From Halichondria panicea (taxonomy: Eukaryota; Porifera; Demospongiae; Suberitida; Halichondriidae), in assembly GCF_963675165.1 (NCBI RefSeq), contig NC_087377.1:654501-718500 (forward strand): DNA of 64,000 bases. The letters are read 5' to 3'. Every line of letters begins with the position of its first letter. The stretch's first letter is position 1. The notes beneath the pieces are model-generated. The model saw only the letters and a program-made list of their open reading frames with translations, ran no database searches and was not told the DNA's origin. Positions 11,290 through 22,446 of this stretch are shown here, piece by piece. The position numbers and the translations under genes are program-made.

Positions 11290-13265
11290 CTGGTTCAGGA
11301 GTGGAGACTACAGACTTGAGATAGTCAGCAACTTCAGTGTTCCCCATCAGTACTGCCCAGACAAGAGGAGTCCTGCCATCATTATCAGTCACATCTGGAA
11401 CAGGTGAGGGACAGAGATCTTGTAGTAGTACTGACAGCATTCATTACCATGCAGGATGACTACATTATTTTATTATCATGTACCAACAGTGTATTGTATT
11501 GCAGTTGCCATGACGATACAACGGCAGGTACACTGATTGTTTCATTACATGCACATTGAACCACATTAATATATTCACGGGTTGTCTATCAGAGGATCTA
11601 ATGAAACAGTACCCACTATACGGAAATCACTCACCAACATCCCACTTTAGTTCCTCAACTAGGTATTTCACTAGTTGTATATGTCCTCTCCCACAAGCGT
11701 CGTGCAGTAGTGTTCCGCCCCACTTGTCCCTCACATCTGTGTGTGGTGATACTCAATATACTCAATAATTAAGTGAGATATGTTATTATAGACTATAGAC
11801 TCAAAATTGCGGAAAAATAAAACAAGCCTATACAAATAGAAATAGTTGGTCTTATTAATATTGGTATACAAAGTTTGAACGTGATACACGACTGTGTGCG
11901 GAAGTTAGGTATGGGATTTCTAGTGACGAGTTTAACTTCAGCCATGTACGTAAGTGTATAGTGGTCAAGATGGACCAAACATGTCATTGTACCACAACCA
12001 CTTGTCGTACAGAAAAAATAAAGGTAGCATAGGAAAGGGCATGCCTTGTTCTATTGGTGTACCAAATTCAAGCTTGATACACCACTGTTTGTGGAAGTTA
12101 GGTATGGGATTTCTAGTGACGAGTTTAACTTCAGCCATGTATACGTAAGTGTATAGTGGTCAAGATGGACCAAACATGTCATTGTACCACAACCACTTGT
12201 CGTACAGAGAAAGTAAAGGTAGCATAGGAAAGGGCATGCCTTGTTCTATTGGTGTGCAAAATTTGAGCTTGATACACCACTTTTTGTGGAAATTAGGTAT
12301 GGGATTTCTAAAGAGCATACAGAAATGCCTGAGTCCTGTTACTATTATCCCTCACATCTGTTGTGGAACAAAGTTCAACTATCACATATATTTTTAACAG
12401 ATATTACTATGGCAACCGTATAGCAAATGTTTATGTATTTCAAACAAGTGTACGTACATTGCAAATAATTATTCGAAATTGAAATGTAACACTATTAAAC
12501 TTTCAGCTGTATGCATGGTATGAAAACTTCACATACACAACGACTACTTACCAGTGCTACGACTACTGCATCGCAAATAATTATGATACTACGCGAAATT
12601 ACTGACACAATTGATATTGCTACACAGTACATGTATATAATTCAGATACCATAATGATATGGAGAAACAATTACAATACACAAATAATTATAATGACTAC
12701 TTACCAGTGCTGCACCCGATCTCCTTCAAGTACTGCACCACCTCTTTATGACCTCCCAGGCATGCATAGTGAAGTGGAGTCCTGTTTAAGATCCCACCAC
12801 CTTTATCAGTACGAGCTCCATGAGTAACAAGTGTCTTCACAATCTCAAGGTAGCCCTCCAAGCAAGCCCTGTGTAATGGAGGCATCTTATCCGCCCACTC
12901 GTCACTCCAGTAGAGCTGGGGGTTGGGGTCTGCCCCCTGTCCCAACAGGGACCTAACTTTGGTGACGTCATTATTGTCTACAGCCTGCAATAAGTCCCTG
13001 GCTAGCTTCTTTTGAGCACTGTACAAAATAGATGGTTGGGGGGTCAGTCATACAGAGAATTACTTGATATGTGTATATAGTTTATACAAGTGACACCATG
13101 CACATATCCAGCTGTCACTTTGCTGTACAGTGTTCCACCTCTGATCATAGCCTGCTCTGACTCTACTAATGGAATGAGCCTCCCTCCATGCAATCACAAG
13201 GTGCTACCATGAGTAGTAATTATAGTCTACATGTTCACTCACTCTGAGTCTTGTTCAGTAGCCAT
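11290..13265 (-). CDS. Ankyrin-repeat protein gene, unit A copy (exon-deleted)
   Basis: The start exon, 13265-13243 (MATEQDS), joins in phase to 13018-12705, which encodes ankyrin repeats (PPLHRACLEGYLEIVKTL, TPLHYACLGGHKEVVQYL). Further one-repeat exons of 102-105 bases, all phase 1, follow at 11736-11635 (LLHDACGRGHIQLVKYL) and 11394-11290. Two ankyrin exons that exist in the unit B copy are missing. Only a scrap remains near 12,325-12,357, where a 195-bp tandem repeat now sits. The modular phase-1 exons mean the remaining exons could still splice together in frame. The partner is unknown; ankyrin repeats bind proteins, and the location beside death-domain and kinase genes suggests signalling. 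The 3' end was not found. Confidence 0.75.
11954..12343. repeat. 195-bp tandem duplication in the ankyrin intron
   Basis: Two head-to-tail copies of a 195-bp segment (starting at about 11,954 and 12,149) contain the phrase ggtatgggatttctagtgac. Diverged single copies lie at about 10,500-10,650, 11,100-11,285, 53,500-53,690 and 54,190-54,425, so this is a local repeat family spread through the introns of both ankyrin copies. It carries short frames but no domain. Confidence 0.8.
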
Positions 13266-13784
13266 TGAAGCTTTGTTCAAACTCTGTCAAATTCGCCCCT
13301 TGTTTCTCAGTGCAGTAAAAAGCAGCAAAGTGCCACACCCTCTCTCTGTATCAAGGGCCCTTCCGGCCACAAAAACCCACATGATTAATTGCAAAAGCAT
13401 AAAAATCCATTTGCACACAGTCAATAGTCGAGTCATGTGATCCTACTACACACAAAACAACACTTATAATAATACTAAACGCACGGAAAAATAAATATTT
13501 AAATTCAGCTAAAAGGAACTGCTCCGAATTGATCTACAGTTGTCATTGTCTTCGTAACCTTTGAACCCTCTCCAAAGGGGGGGTGCTCCAAACAAATCTC
13601 GTCTTGCATTGTCAGCAGTATTATGAGTGGGCGGGGTAGAGGAACGTCCGTCAAATGAAGTGCTACCAAAGTCATCCGTAGGAAATGGACTGCTAGTCTG
13701 TGAGGTGTGTGTGTGTGTGTGTGTGTAGTGTGCGGGTGGGTGTGTGGGGGGGCAGGTGTGTGTGGGTGTGTGAGGTGTGTTAGC

Positions 13785-14770
13785 AAACCACCCTCAATAA
13801 TACAGCCAGGTTAATGGGTCCCAAAGTCTCCATAGCATGTGTTTGGACCTGTGTTAGCAGGCCACCCTCTATAATACAGCCAGGTTAATGGGCCCCAAAG
13901 TCTCCATAGCATGTGTTTGGACCTGTGTTAGCAGGCCACCCTCTCTAATACAGCCAGGTTAATGGGCCCCAAAGTCTCCATAGCATGTGTTTGGACCTGT
14001 GTTAGCAGGCCACCCTCTATAATACAGCCAGGTTAATGGGCCCCAAAGTCTCCATAGCATGTGTTTGGACCTGTGTTAGCAGACCACCCTCTATAATACA
14101 GCCAGGTTAATGGGTCCCAAAGTCTCCATAGCATGTGTTTGGACCTGTGTTAGCAGGCCACCCTCTCTAATACAGCCAGGTTAATGGGCCCCAAAGTCTC
14201 CATAGCATGTGTTTGGACCTGTGTTAGCAGGCCACCCTCTATAATACAGCCAGGTTAATGGGTCCCAAAGTCTCCATAGCATGTGTTTGGACCTGTGTTA
14301 GCAGGCCACCCTCTCTAATACAGCCAGGTTAATGGGCCCCAAAGTCTCCATAGCATGTGTTTGGACCTGTGTTAGCAGACCACCCTCTATAATACAGCCA
14401 GGTTAATGGACCCCAAAGTCTCCATAGCATGTGTTTGGACCTGTGTTAGCAGGCCACACTCTATAATACAGCCAGGTTAATGGGCCCCAAAGTCTCCATA
14501 GCATGTGTTTGGACCTGTGTTAGCAGACCACCCTCTATAATACAGCCAGGTTAATGGGCCCCAAAGTCTCCATAGCATGTGTTTGAACCTGTGTTAGCAG
14601 ACCACCCTCTATAATACAGCCAGGTTAATGGGCCCCAAAGTCTCCATAGCATGTGTTTGGACCTGTGTTAGCAGACCACCCTCTATAATACAGCCAGGTT
14701 AATGGGCCTCAAAGTCTCCATAGCATGTGTTTGGACCTGTGTTAGCAGGCCACCGTCTATAATACAGCCA
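13785..14770. repeat. 74-bp minisatellite, about 13 copies
   Basis: Tandem 74-bp units contain ggttaatgggccccaaagtc and differ at a few positions (gggccc/gggtcc, ctataat/ctctaat). The array lies between the last and penultimate recognised kinase exons, so it is intronic if the gene is transcribed. The unit B homologue (56,463-56,746) has only about four copies. Confidence 0.95.
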
Positions 14771-15699
14771 CTGTTGGTCTACCCACCACTATACATATAC
14801 AGGGTATACTAATAGTAAGGCACTCACAAAGACATTAGTGACATGGTTGGTGGTTCCTGTGATCCTGGACACCACCTCACACACTTGCCAGATACTGGGA
14901 CGAAGCTCAGGGTCAGAGGTCAACAGGTAAGCTACAATGAGGGGGAGAATACACGTACCATTAGAGCAACATACTTAAGACTGGCAGAATAAGCGTTATT
15001 ATAATAGTCTTTAGGGAAATTTATACGTATACCCTGTGTGTGTGTGTGTGTGTGTGTGTGGGCGTGGTCTCACCTATCAAGTTGTGCAGGTCTTGTGTGT
15101 AGGGAGAGTCTTCAGGAATACTGTACTGAGCACTGACTATGGCTAGAGGGTTGTCACTAAATGGAGTATCCATGAAGCACAGCTTGAACAGTAGTACACC
15201 CAGTTCCTGTGTGTGGGCGGGTGTGTCTTGTGTGAGGGTGTGAGGGTGTGATAATATGGGTATTATTAGATTCGTCGCTTAAGCCTACCACCACTCATCC
15301 CGACAGACCACATTCACTTCAATTAAAATGTAAACCTTATTAGAAGTCAACCACTTAGCTACAGTGTACACAGTGGGACCACACATAAAGTGGATATTTC
15401 GCCCCTTTCAGCCTTGTTTCTCAGTAAACATAATCATTGCTCAGATCCTCCCCCTTTTCAGAGAGGTGTCACATTCCACCCCTTTCACAGTAAACAAAGC
15501 AATTTGGTAGAATGTCATTGAAAGGTCATAATTAGTGAAAGGTCACCTCCAATAGTACTGCCACATGTCCATACATGCATGGATAAACAATTACACCATA
15601 CTGTAGTTTAAAATACCACGACATATGAAATCTCTGAGCCCATGCCAACTCAGCTAGGTATGGTTGCTCAATATTGACCTCCCTCCACCAATAAGGTCT

Positions 15700-15993
15700 T
15701 AGACTCGCAAGCCGTCACTGTTGCAGGCGAACAGTAGACTGGTCAAACTCCGTGTTGAGACTCGTGTAACGTTTGCCACGATATTTGTGGCAACTAACCG
15801 CATGCGGTTACCACAAGATCAATGATAGTGACGTTTCACTAGAAAACTCTACGTATCACATGCAGTATACTGACGTCACGAAAACCGCAGCCACTTAAAA
15901 TATTTTCTGATATGCTGACTGTGCAACACGAATCTCAACACGGAGTTTGACCAGTCTACTGTTCGCCTGCAACAGTGACGGCTTGCGAGTCTA
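15700..15993. mobile_element. hAT-like MITE, 294 bp, with 8-bp target duplication
   Basis: Terminal inverted repeats of about 68 bp start tagactcgcaagccgtcact. They are flanked by an 8-bp direct repeat, taaggtct, at 15,692-15,699 and 15,994-16,001. The paralogous unit B site at about 57,146-57,153 has a single taaggtct and no insert. The 8-bp duplication and TAG...CTA ends fit the hAT superfamily. There is no transposase, so it is non-autonomous. Confidence 0.88.
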
Positions 15994-16106
15994 TAAGGTC
16001 TAACACATGGGCAAGCAATACTATCGGGAAATATGAACAAAACAATGAACCTCGTGATTATTATCAGTAGCCTACAACAGGTCCCGTCTCTACAAAGCAT
16101 CTCCCC

Positions 16107-16390
16107 TCACCTCCATCCTTTCATGCATTCATCCATTCTAATCCTATAGCACAGCCACTGGACTGGCACATGCTGGCAGCAGATCACATTCACGCTGAGT
16201 AGGTAATGGCATATGCTAGGCCTCGTCATAGATAGTGGTATGGCCTCATCAACCTCATCTTCAGCGCGGCCTGAGACGGAGGCTAAAAGATCCCCTTCCT
16301 CCCACGTTTGTGACTTGTTGCAGTTCACCCACGTAGCGTGTCGTGCACAGAGTCATGGAGTATGTTCTCCATCTGAATCAAAATCAGTGG
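16107..16390 (-). CDS. Possible second exon of the kinase gene or independent short frame; unresolved
   Basis: A gattcag acceptor precedes ATGGAGAACATACTCCATG on the minus strand. Spliced in phase from the MDQHS exon it gives a short frame (YSMTLCTTRYVGEL) that ends in TGA within the segment. Another frame starting MNCNKSQT is open in both A and B copies, with indels of whole codons (a VDE difference). I see no domain in either frame. Confidence 0.25.
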
Positions 16391-16609
16391 AAATAATTAT
16401 AATTATGTGAGCTTAAATGCTTGGTAACCGTGATTTCAATGGATTGTACAGGCCTTGAAATACAAAAATACGCTCGCAAAAATAGCATTAATCATCATTT
16501 ATTTCTAGCTCTACGGTATTATCAACTATTGGATAGAGCTATTGGATGATACTTTATAGTCTAATAAAGGTAGCGCTCACCTTTCCCCTGAGTTAGAGTG
16601 TTGGTCCAT

Positions 16610-16782
16610 TGTGTCCAGTGCACCGTGCTAGCTAGTAGGACCACTCCAATGGATGTGCTCTCAGAGTATTAGAACTGTAATGAATGCACCACATGGCCAG
16701 TGGGTAAAGGATCGTCAAACCATTAGACAAAATATGTTTAATTTTGTAGATTTGATAAACCTCAGACACGCTCACACACAAG
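16610..16782. promoter_or_regulatory. Putative bidirectional promoter between kinase and plus-strand exon
   Basis: Start codons of a minus-strand exon (16,609) and a plus-strand exon (16,783) face away from each other across 173 bases. The unit B homologue keeps the layout (57,758 and 57,926). I cannot point to a core promoter motif; the call rests on geometry only. Confidence 0.35.
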
Positions 16783-16920
16783 ATGGAGACGGCTGGTGAG
16801 GAAAAGCGTTCACTTGTCCTTCCCTCTAGGAGCTTCCATAAGGCTGGATATCGGGTGGATACTCCTCCAAAAGACCAGCAGCAATGGATCACGAGACAAA
16901 GAGCATCGCAGCGTGTACAA
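16783..16920 (+). CDS. First exon of an unrecognised plus-strand gene (unit A)
   Basis: ATG opens 46 codons (METAGEEKRSL, then WITRQRASQRVQ) that end exactly at a strong donor, gtgagtgg. The composition is basic and hydrophilic, with no domain. In unit B the homologous exon (from 57,926) lacks one base after the third codon and is frameshifted. No in-frame downstream exon was found before the minisatellite at 17,690, so the gene may be truncated. About 16,921-17,430 holds nothing else that I can support. Confidence 0.4.
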
Positions 16921-17449
16921 GTGAGTGGCTAGTCATGATCAAAAGTGGATCACCTAGTATAGTGTATAGGCTGCTTTAGATGACTGGCATTCAATAATTA
17001 TTTGCTAATAGATATCATTACTAGTGGATCAAACTATACAGCCTCTGTGACAAATGCATCCATTGCTACACATTTGTTGATCCGTTATTTCATTGCGTAC
17101 AGTGATGGAGAGCACGAGAGGGGCGGAGTCAGTGACAAGTTGCTATGACAACATATGATGGAGGAGTTACAAGGTGACACTGTGGAGTTTGCGTACAACC
17201 CATTGGACGTCTTTCACTGCAGATAAAGGAACACAATTAAGAAATAGTGAGTACTGCCGCGTGCAGAGTGTGACTCTTTCCCCCACCAGAACTGTGATCT
17301 GAGCATGTCATGTGATAGGCCTTGTCTAGAGCTACAGAATGCATCTCTTAGTTTTGATATTGATTGCTTTTTAGTGAAGTTATGACCTCCTGAAAGTTGC
17401 TTAAATTATACATTTTATGGGGAAAGTGTTGTGTGTACTAGTGAGTTGG

Positions 17450-17660
17450 TGGTCTGATTGTTCTCTCACTTGTTAGATTCGTGAGGGTCAGTTGTTCCCT
17501 CTGTTGAATGCTGATGATGATCGACCCATTGGACGTCAGAGAAAATACTAAGAAACAGTGAGTACTGCCGCGTGCAGAGTGTGACTCTTTCCCTGACCAA
17601 ACTTTGATCTCTCTTTCCCTGACCAAACTTTGATCTGAGCATATTCATGTGATAGGACTT
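17450..17660. repeat. Unit-end segment preceding the minisatellites (copy 1 of 3)
   Basis: A stretch of about 160 bp with the phrase attcgtgagggtcagttgtt is found here, at about 39,290-39,450 and at about 58,360-58,520. Each copy lies immediately before minisatellite DNA. A half copy lies at about 17,190-17,300. It marks the right end of each unit. Confidence 0.8.
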
Positions 17661-17689
17661 ATCTAACAGTGCTTGGAATAGTTATTCGC

Positions 17690-20600
17690 TGTACTCCCCC
17701 CTAGTGTTTACGTTCCCGTGGGTGGGTTCAATTCACTAGCAATAGTTTTGCGTTCCCGTGGGTGGGTTCAATTCACTAGCAATAGTTTTGCGTTCCGTGA
17801 GTGGGTTCAATTCACTAGCAATAGTTTTGCGTTCCCGTGAGTGGGTTCAATTCACTAGCAATAGTTTTGCGTTCCCGTGAGTGGGTTCAATTCAATAGCA
17901 ATAGTTTTGCGTTCCCGTGGGTGGGTTCAATTCACTAGCAATAGTTTTACGTTCCCGTGGGTGGGTTCAATTCACTAGCAATAGTTTTACGTTCCCGTGA
18001 TTCAATTCACTAGCAATAGTTTTACGTTCCCGTGAGTGGGTTCAATTCACTAGCAATAGTTTTAAGTTCCCGTGAGTGGTCACTAGCAATAGTTTTGCGT
18101 TCCCATGAGTGGGTTCAATTCACTAGCAATAGTTTTGCGTTCCCGTGGGTGGGTTCAATTCACTAGCAATAGTTTTAAGTTCTCGTGAGTGGTCACTAGC
18201 AATAGTTTTGCGTTCCCATGACTGGGTTCAATTCACTAGCAATAGTTTTGCGTTCCCGTGGGTGGGTTCAATTCACTAGCAATAGTTTTAAGTTCTCGTG
18301 AGTGGTCACTAGCAATAGTTTTGCGTTCCCGTGGGTGGGTTCAATTCACTAGCAATAGTTTTAAGTTCCTGTGAGTGGTCACTAGCAATAGTTTTGCGTT
18401 CCCGTGGGTGGGTTCAATTCACTAGCAATAGTTTTAAGTTCCTGTGAGTGGTCACTAGCAATAGTTTTGCGTTCCCGTGGGTGGGTTCAATTCACTAGCA
18501 ATAGTTTTGCGTTCCCGTGGGTGGGTTCAATTCACTAGCAATAGTTTTAAGTTCCTGTGAGTGGTCACTAGCAATAGTTTTGCGTTCCCGTGGGTGGGTT
18601 CAATTCACTAGCAATAGTTTTGCGTTCCCGTGGGTGGGTTCAATTCACTAGCAATAGTTTTAAGTTCTCGTGAGTGGTCACTAGCAATAGTTTTGCGTTC
18701 CCGTGAGTGGGTTCAATTCACTAGCAATAGTTTTGCGTTCCCGTGGGTGGGTTCAATTCACTAGCAATAGTTTTACGTTCCCGTGAGTGGGTTCAATTCA
18801 CTAGCAATAGTTTTACGTTCCCGTGAGTGGGTTCAATTCACTAGCAATAGTTTTAAGTTCCCGTGAGTGGTCACTAGCAATAGTTTTGCGTTCCCATGAG
18901 TGGGTTCAATTCACTAGCAATAGTTTTGCGTTCCCGTGGGTGGGTTCAATTCACTAGCAATAGTTTTAAGTTCTCGTGAGTGGTCACTAGCAATAGTTTT
19001 GCGTTCCCATGAGTGGGTTCAATTCACTAGCAATAGTTTTGCGTTCCCGTGGGTGGGTTCAATTCACTAGCAATAGTTTTAAGTTCTCGTGAGTGGTCAC
19101 TAGCAATAGTTTTGCGTTCCCGTGGGTGGGTTCAATTCACTAGCAATAGTTTTAAGTTCCTGTGAGTGGTCACTAGCAATAGTTTTGCGTTCCCGTGGGT
19201 GGGTTCAATTCACTAGCAATAGTTTTGCGTTCCCGTGAGTGGGTTCAATTCACTAGCAATAGTTTTGCGTTCCCGTGAGTGGGTTCAATTCACTAGCAAT
19301 AGTTTTGCGTTCCCGTGAGTGGGTTCAATTCACTAGCAATAGTTTTGCGTTCCCGTGAGTGGGTTCAATTCACTAGCAATAGTTTTGCGTTCCCGTGAGT
19401 GGGTTCAATTCACTAGCAATAGTTTTGCATTCCCTTGAGTGGGTTTAATTCACTAGCAATAGTTTTACGTTCCCGTGGGTGGATTCAATTCACTAGCAAT
19501 AGTTTCAAGTTTCCGTGAGTGGGTTAAATTCACTAGCAATAGTTTTACGTTCCCGTGGGTGGATTCAATTCACTAGCAATAGTTTCAAGTTTCCGTGAGT
19601 GGGTTAAATTCACTAGCAATAGTTTTGCGTTCCCATGAGTGGGTTCAATTCACTAGCAATAGTTTTGCGTTCCCGTGAGTGGGTTCAATTCACTAGCAAT
19701 AGTTTTAAGTTCCCGTGAGTGGTCACTAGCAATAGTTTTGCGTTCACATGAGTGGGTTCAATTCACTAGCAATAGTTTTACGTTCCCGTGAGTGGGTTCA
19801 ATTCACTAGCAATAGTTTTAAGTTCCTGTGAGTGGTCACTAGCAATAGTTTTGCGTTCCCGTGGGTGGGTTCAATTCACTAGCAATAGTTTTGCGTTCCC
19901 GTGGGTGGGTTCAATTCACTAGCAATAGTTTTAAGTTCTCGTGAGTGGTCACTAGCAATAGTTTTGCGTTCCCGTGAGTGGGTTCAATTCACTAGCAATA
20001 GTTTTGCGTTCCCGTGGGTGGGTTCAATTCACTAGCAATAGTTTTACGTTCCCGTGAGTGGGTTCAATTCACTAGCAATAGTTTTACGTTCCCGTGAGTG
20101 GGTTCAATTCACTAGCAATAGTTTTAAGTTCCCGTGAGTGGTCACTAGCAATAGTTTTGCGTTCCCATGAGTGGGTTCAATTCACTAGCAATAGTTTTGC
20201 GTTCCCGTGGGTGGGTTCAATTCACTAGCAATAGTTTTAAGTTCTCGTGAGTGGTCACTAGCAATAGTTTTGCGTTCCCATGAGTGGGTTCAATTCACTA
20301 GCAATAGTTTTGCGTTCCCGTGGGTGGGTTCAATTCACTAGCAATAGTTTTAAGTTCTCGTGAGTGGTCACTAGCAATAGTTTTGCGTTCCCGTGGGTGG
20401 GTTCAATTCACTAGCAATAGTTTTAAGTTCCTGTGAGTGGTCACTAGCAATAGTTTTGCGTTCCCGTGGGTGGGTTCAATTCACTAGCAATAGTTTTGCG
20501 TTCCCGTGAGTGGGTTCAATTCACTAGCAATAGTTTTGCGTTCCCGTGAGTGGGTTCAATTCACTAGCAATAGTTTTGCGTTCCCGTGAGTGGGTTCAAT

Positions 20601-21052
20601 TCACTAGCAATAGTTTTGCGTTCCCGTGAGTGGGTTCAATTCACTAGCAATAGTTTTGCGTTCCCGTGAGTGGGTTCAATTCACTAGCAATAGTTTTGCA
20701 TTCCCTTGAGTGGGTTTAATTCACTAGCAATAGTTTTACGTTCCCGTGGGTGGATTCAATTCACTAGCAATAGTTTCAAGTTTCCGTGAGTGGGTTAAAT
20801 TCACTAGCAATAGTTTTACGTTCCCGTGAGTGGGTTCAATTCACTAGCAATAGTTTTGCGTTCCCATGAGTGGGTTCAATTCACTAGCAATAGTTTTGCG
20901 TTCCCGTGAGTGGGTTCAATTCACTAGCAATAGTTTTAAGTTCCCGTGAGTGGTCACTAGCAATAGTTTTGCGTTCACATGAGTGGGTTCAATTCACTAG
21001 CAATAGTTTTACGTTCCCGTGAGTGGGTTCAATTCACTAGCAATAGTTTTAC
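17690..21052. repeat. 40-bp minisatellite with higher-order structure, 3.4 kb
   Basis: Units of 40 bp contain gggttcaattcactagcaat. A shorter 33-bp variant lacks part of this and reads gtggtcactagc. Variants alternate in a fixed order, and two blocks repeat with a period of 1,271 bp (for example the rare gcattcccttgagtg variant at 19,427 and 20,698). A shorter array of the same unit lies at about 39,777-40,408, and a single stray unit at about 21,590. The stretch has no coding capacity. Confidence 0.95.
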
Positions 21053-21590
21053 GTGTTTTGTAGTTTGCGCTGTACTCCCCCCTTGCATGTGTGACTGTGT
21101 TTTGTAGTTTATGCTTTTTGCGCTGTACTCCCCCCTTGCATGTGTGACTGTGTTTTGTAGTTTATGCTTTTTGCGCTGTACTCCCCCCTTGCATGTGTGA
21201 CTGTGTTTTGTAGTTTGTGCTTTTTTATGCGCTGTACTCCCCCCTTGCATGTGTGACTGTGTTTTGTAGTTTGTGCTTTTTGCGCTGTACTCCCCCCTTG
21301 CATGTGTGACGGTATTTTGTAGTTTGTGCTTTTTGCGCTGTACTCCCCCCTTGCATGTGTGACGGTGTTTTGTAGTTTGTGCTTTTTGTGCTGTACTCCC
21401 CCCTTGCATGTGTGACGGTGTTTTGTAGTTTTGCTTTTTGTGCTGTACTCCTCCCTTGCATGTGTGACGGTGTTTTGTAGTTTGCGTGCTTTTTGCGCTG
21501 TACTTCCCATTGCATGTGTGACGGTGTTTTGTAGTTTGTGTGCTTTTTGCGTTGTACCCCCCCCTTGCATGTGTGACGGTGTTTAGTCAC
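21053..21590. repeat. 53-bp minisatellite (copy 1)
   Basis: Tandem units of about 53 bp contain ttgcatgtgtgactgtgttt and gcgctgtactcccccc. All three minus-strand frames lack stops, and because 53 is not a multiple of three each frame cycles over three units. This creates Lys/Thr/His-rich frames of over 120 codons with no domain. Related arrays lie at 39,456-39,776, 40,409-40,590 and 58,520-59,015. Confidence 0.95.
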
Positions 21591-21599
21591 TAGCAATAG

Positions 21600-22400
21600 T
21601 TTTACGTTCCCGTGAGTGGGGGTTCAATAATTGTGTACCTCCTTGTTTTGTGTTTATGCGAGTGCGCTGAATGCGCCAGGGAAAGCTTAGGTTTTCTGAA
21701 TGCTTAGAAACAGACCTTTCAAATGGTACCATCAAAGTTCATATTTATTTGAAAGATAAAATTATTTGCCAATTTAGTCCCCATGGTCCGAGGTCTAAAA
21801 ATAACAAATTAAGGGCCCGGATGAAATATTGGATTGAAACACATCATTTGAAAGGTATATTTTTCTAAGCTTTCGGAATATTATAAATTTTTTTACAACT
21901 GTTATGGTTGTTGAAAGACCCCCCCCTTCCGTTTAATTCGTGAATCTTTCAGCTGCCATAACTTAAATTCTGTGGAGGATCGAAAGTCAAAAATGTTATG
22001 GTTTTCTGAATGCGCCAGCAAAAGTCTTAGGCTCCCGCGAGTTGGCTGAATGCGCCACGAAAATAACCCCACGAAAATTACCCGCTATATATATGATAGT
22101 TGGATGTTTTTTATGCGCTGTACTCCCCCCTTGTGTTGTATTTTTTATGTGAGTGCGCTAAATGCGCCAGCGAAAGTCTTAGGCTCTCGCGAGTTGGCTG
22201 AATGCACCAGCAAAAGTCTTAGGCTCTCGCAAGTTGGGCTGAATGCGCTAGCGAACGTCTTAGGCTCTCGCGAGAGGGCTGAATGCACCACGAAAATGAC
22301 CCGCTATACGATAGTTGGAATAGTTAGTATTTTTTATGCACTGTATACTCCCCCCTTGCATGTGTGACGGTGTTTTGGGTTAGTTAGTGTTCACTTCTCT
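21600..22400. repeat. Degenerate repeat region after the minisatellites
   Basis: Several imperfect units with gcgccagcgaaagtcttagg and ctcgcgag lie at about 22,000-22,290, mixed with single copies of the 53-bp unit at about 22,110 and 22,345. The frames found (65-105 codons) are low in information and match no domain. Confidence 0.7.
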
Positions 22401-22446
22401 ATAACTAGTGTTCAAGCTGGCGCTGTGCTAATGCCTCTCGCCATGT

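Larger units (their letters stand above)
13505..16609 (-). pseudogene. AAK1/GAK-like (Numb-associated) kinase gene, unit A copy, incomplete with C-terminal frameshift
   Basis: The start exon is 16609-16581 (MDQHSNSGE). Kinase C-lobe exons at 15206-15074 and 14931-14828 encode ELGVLLFKLCFMDTPFSDNP and then LTSDPELRPSIWQV, closely resembling the C-lobe of AAK1/BIKE/GAK kinases, which phosphorylate clathrin adaptors. The last exon (from 13697) has FPTDDFGST and LFGAPP, the Phe-rich short motifs seen in endocytic proteins. Compared with unit B it has one extra base in the CCCCCCCTTT run (about 13,574-13,583), which replaces the B ending DQFGAVPFS with an unrelated tail stopping at 13,509-13,511. 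The N-lobe and HRD exons were not found here; an HRD exon of this kind lies at 44,427-44,572. The family assignment is by remembered similarity. The frameshift could be an assembly error in a homopolymer. Confidence 0.65.

Noticed and set aside
17690-21052. Regularly repeated 33-40 bp units that could be mistaken for a CRISPR array
   Set aside because: There are no unique spacers; units are contiguous and vary by point changes, and the surrounding genes are eukaryotic with introns. It is a minisatellite.
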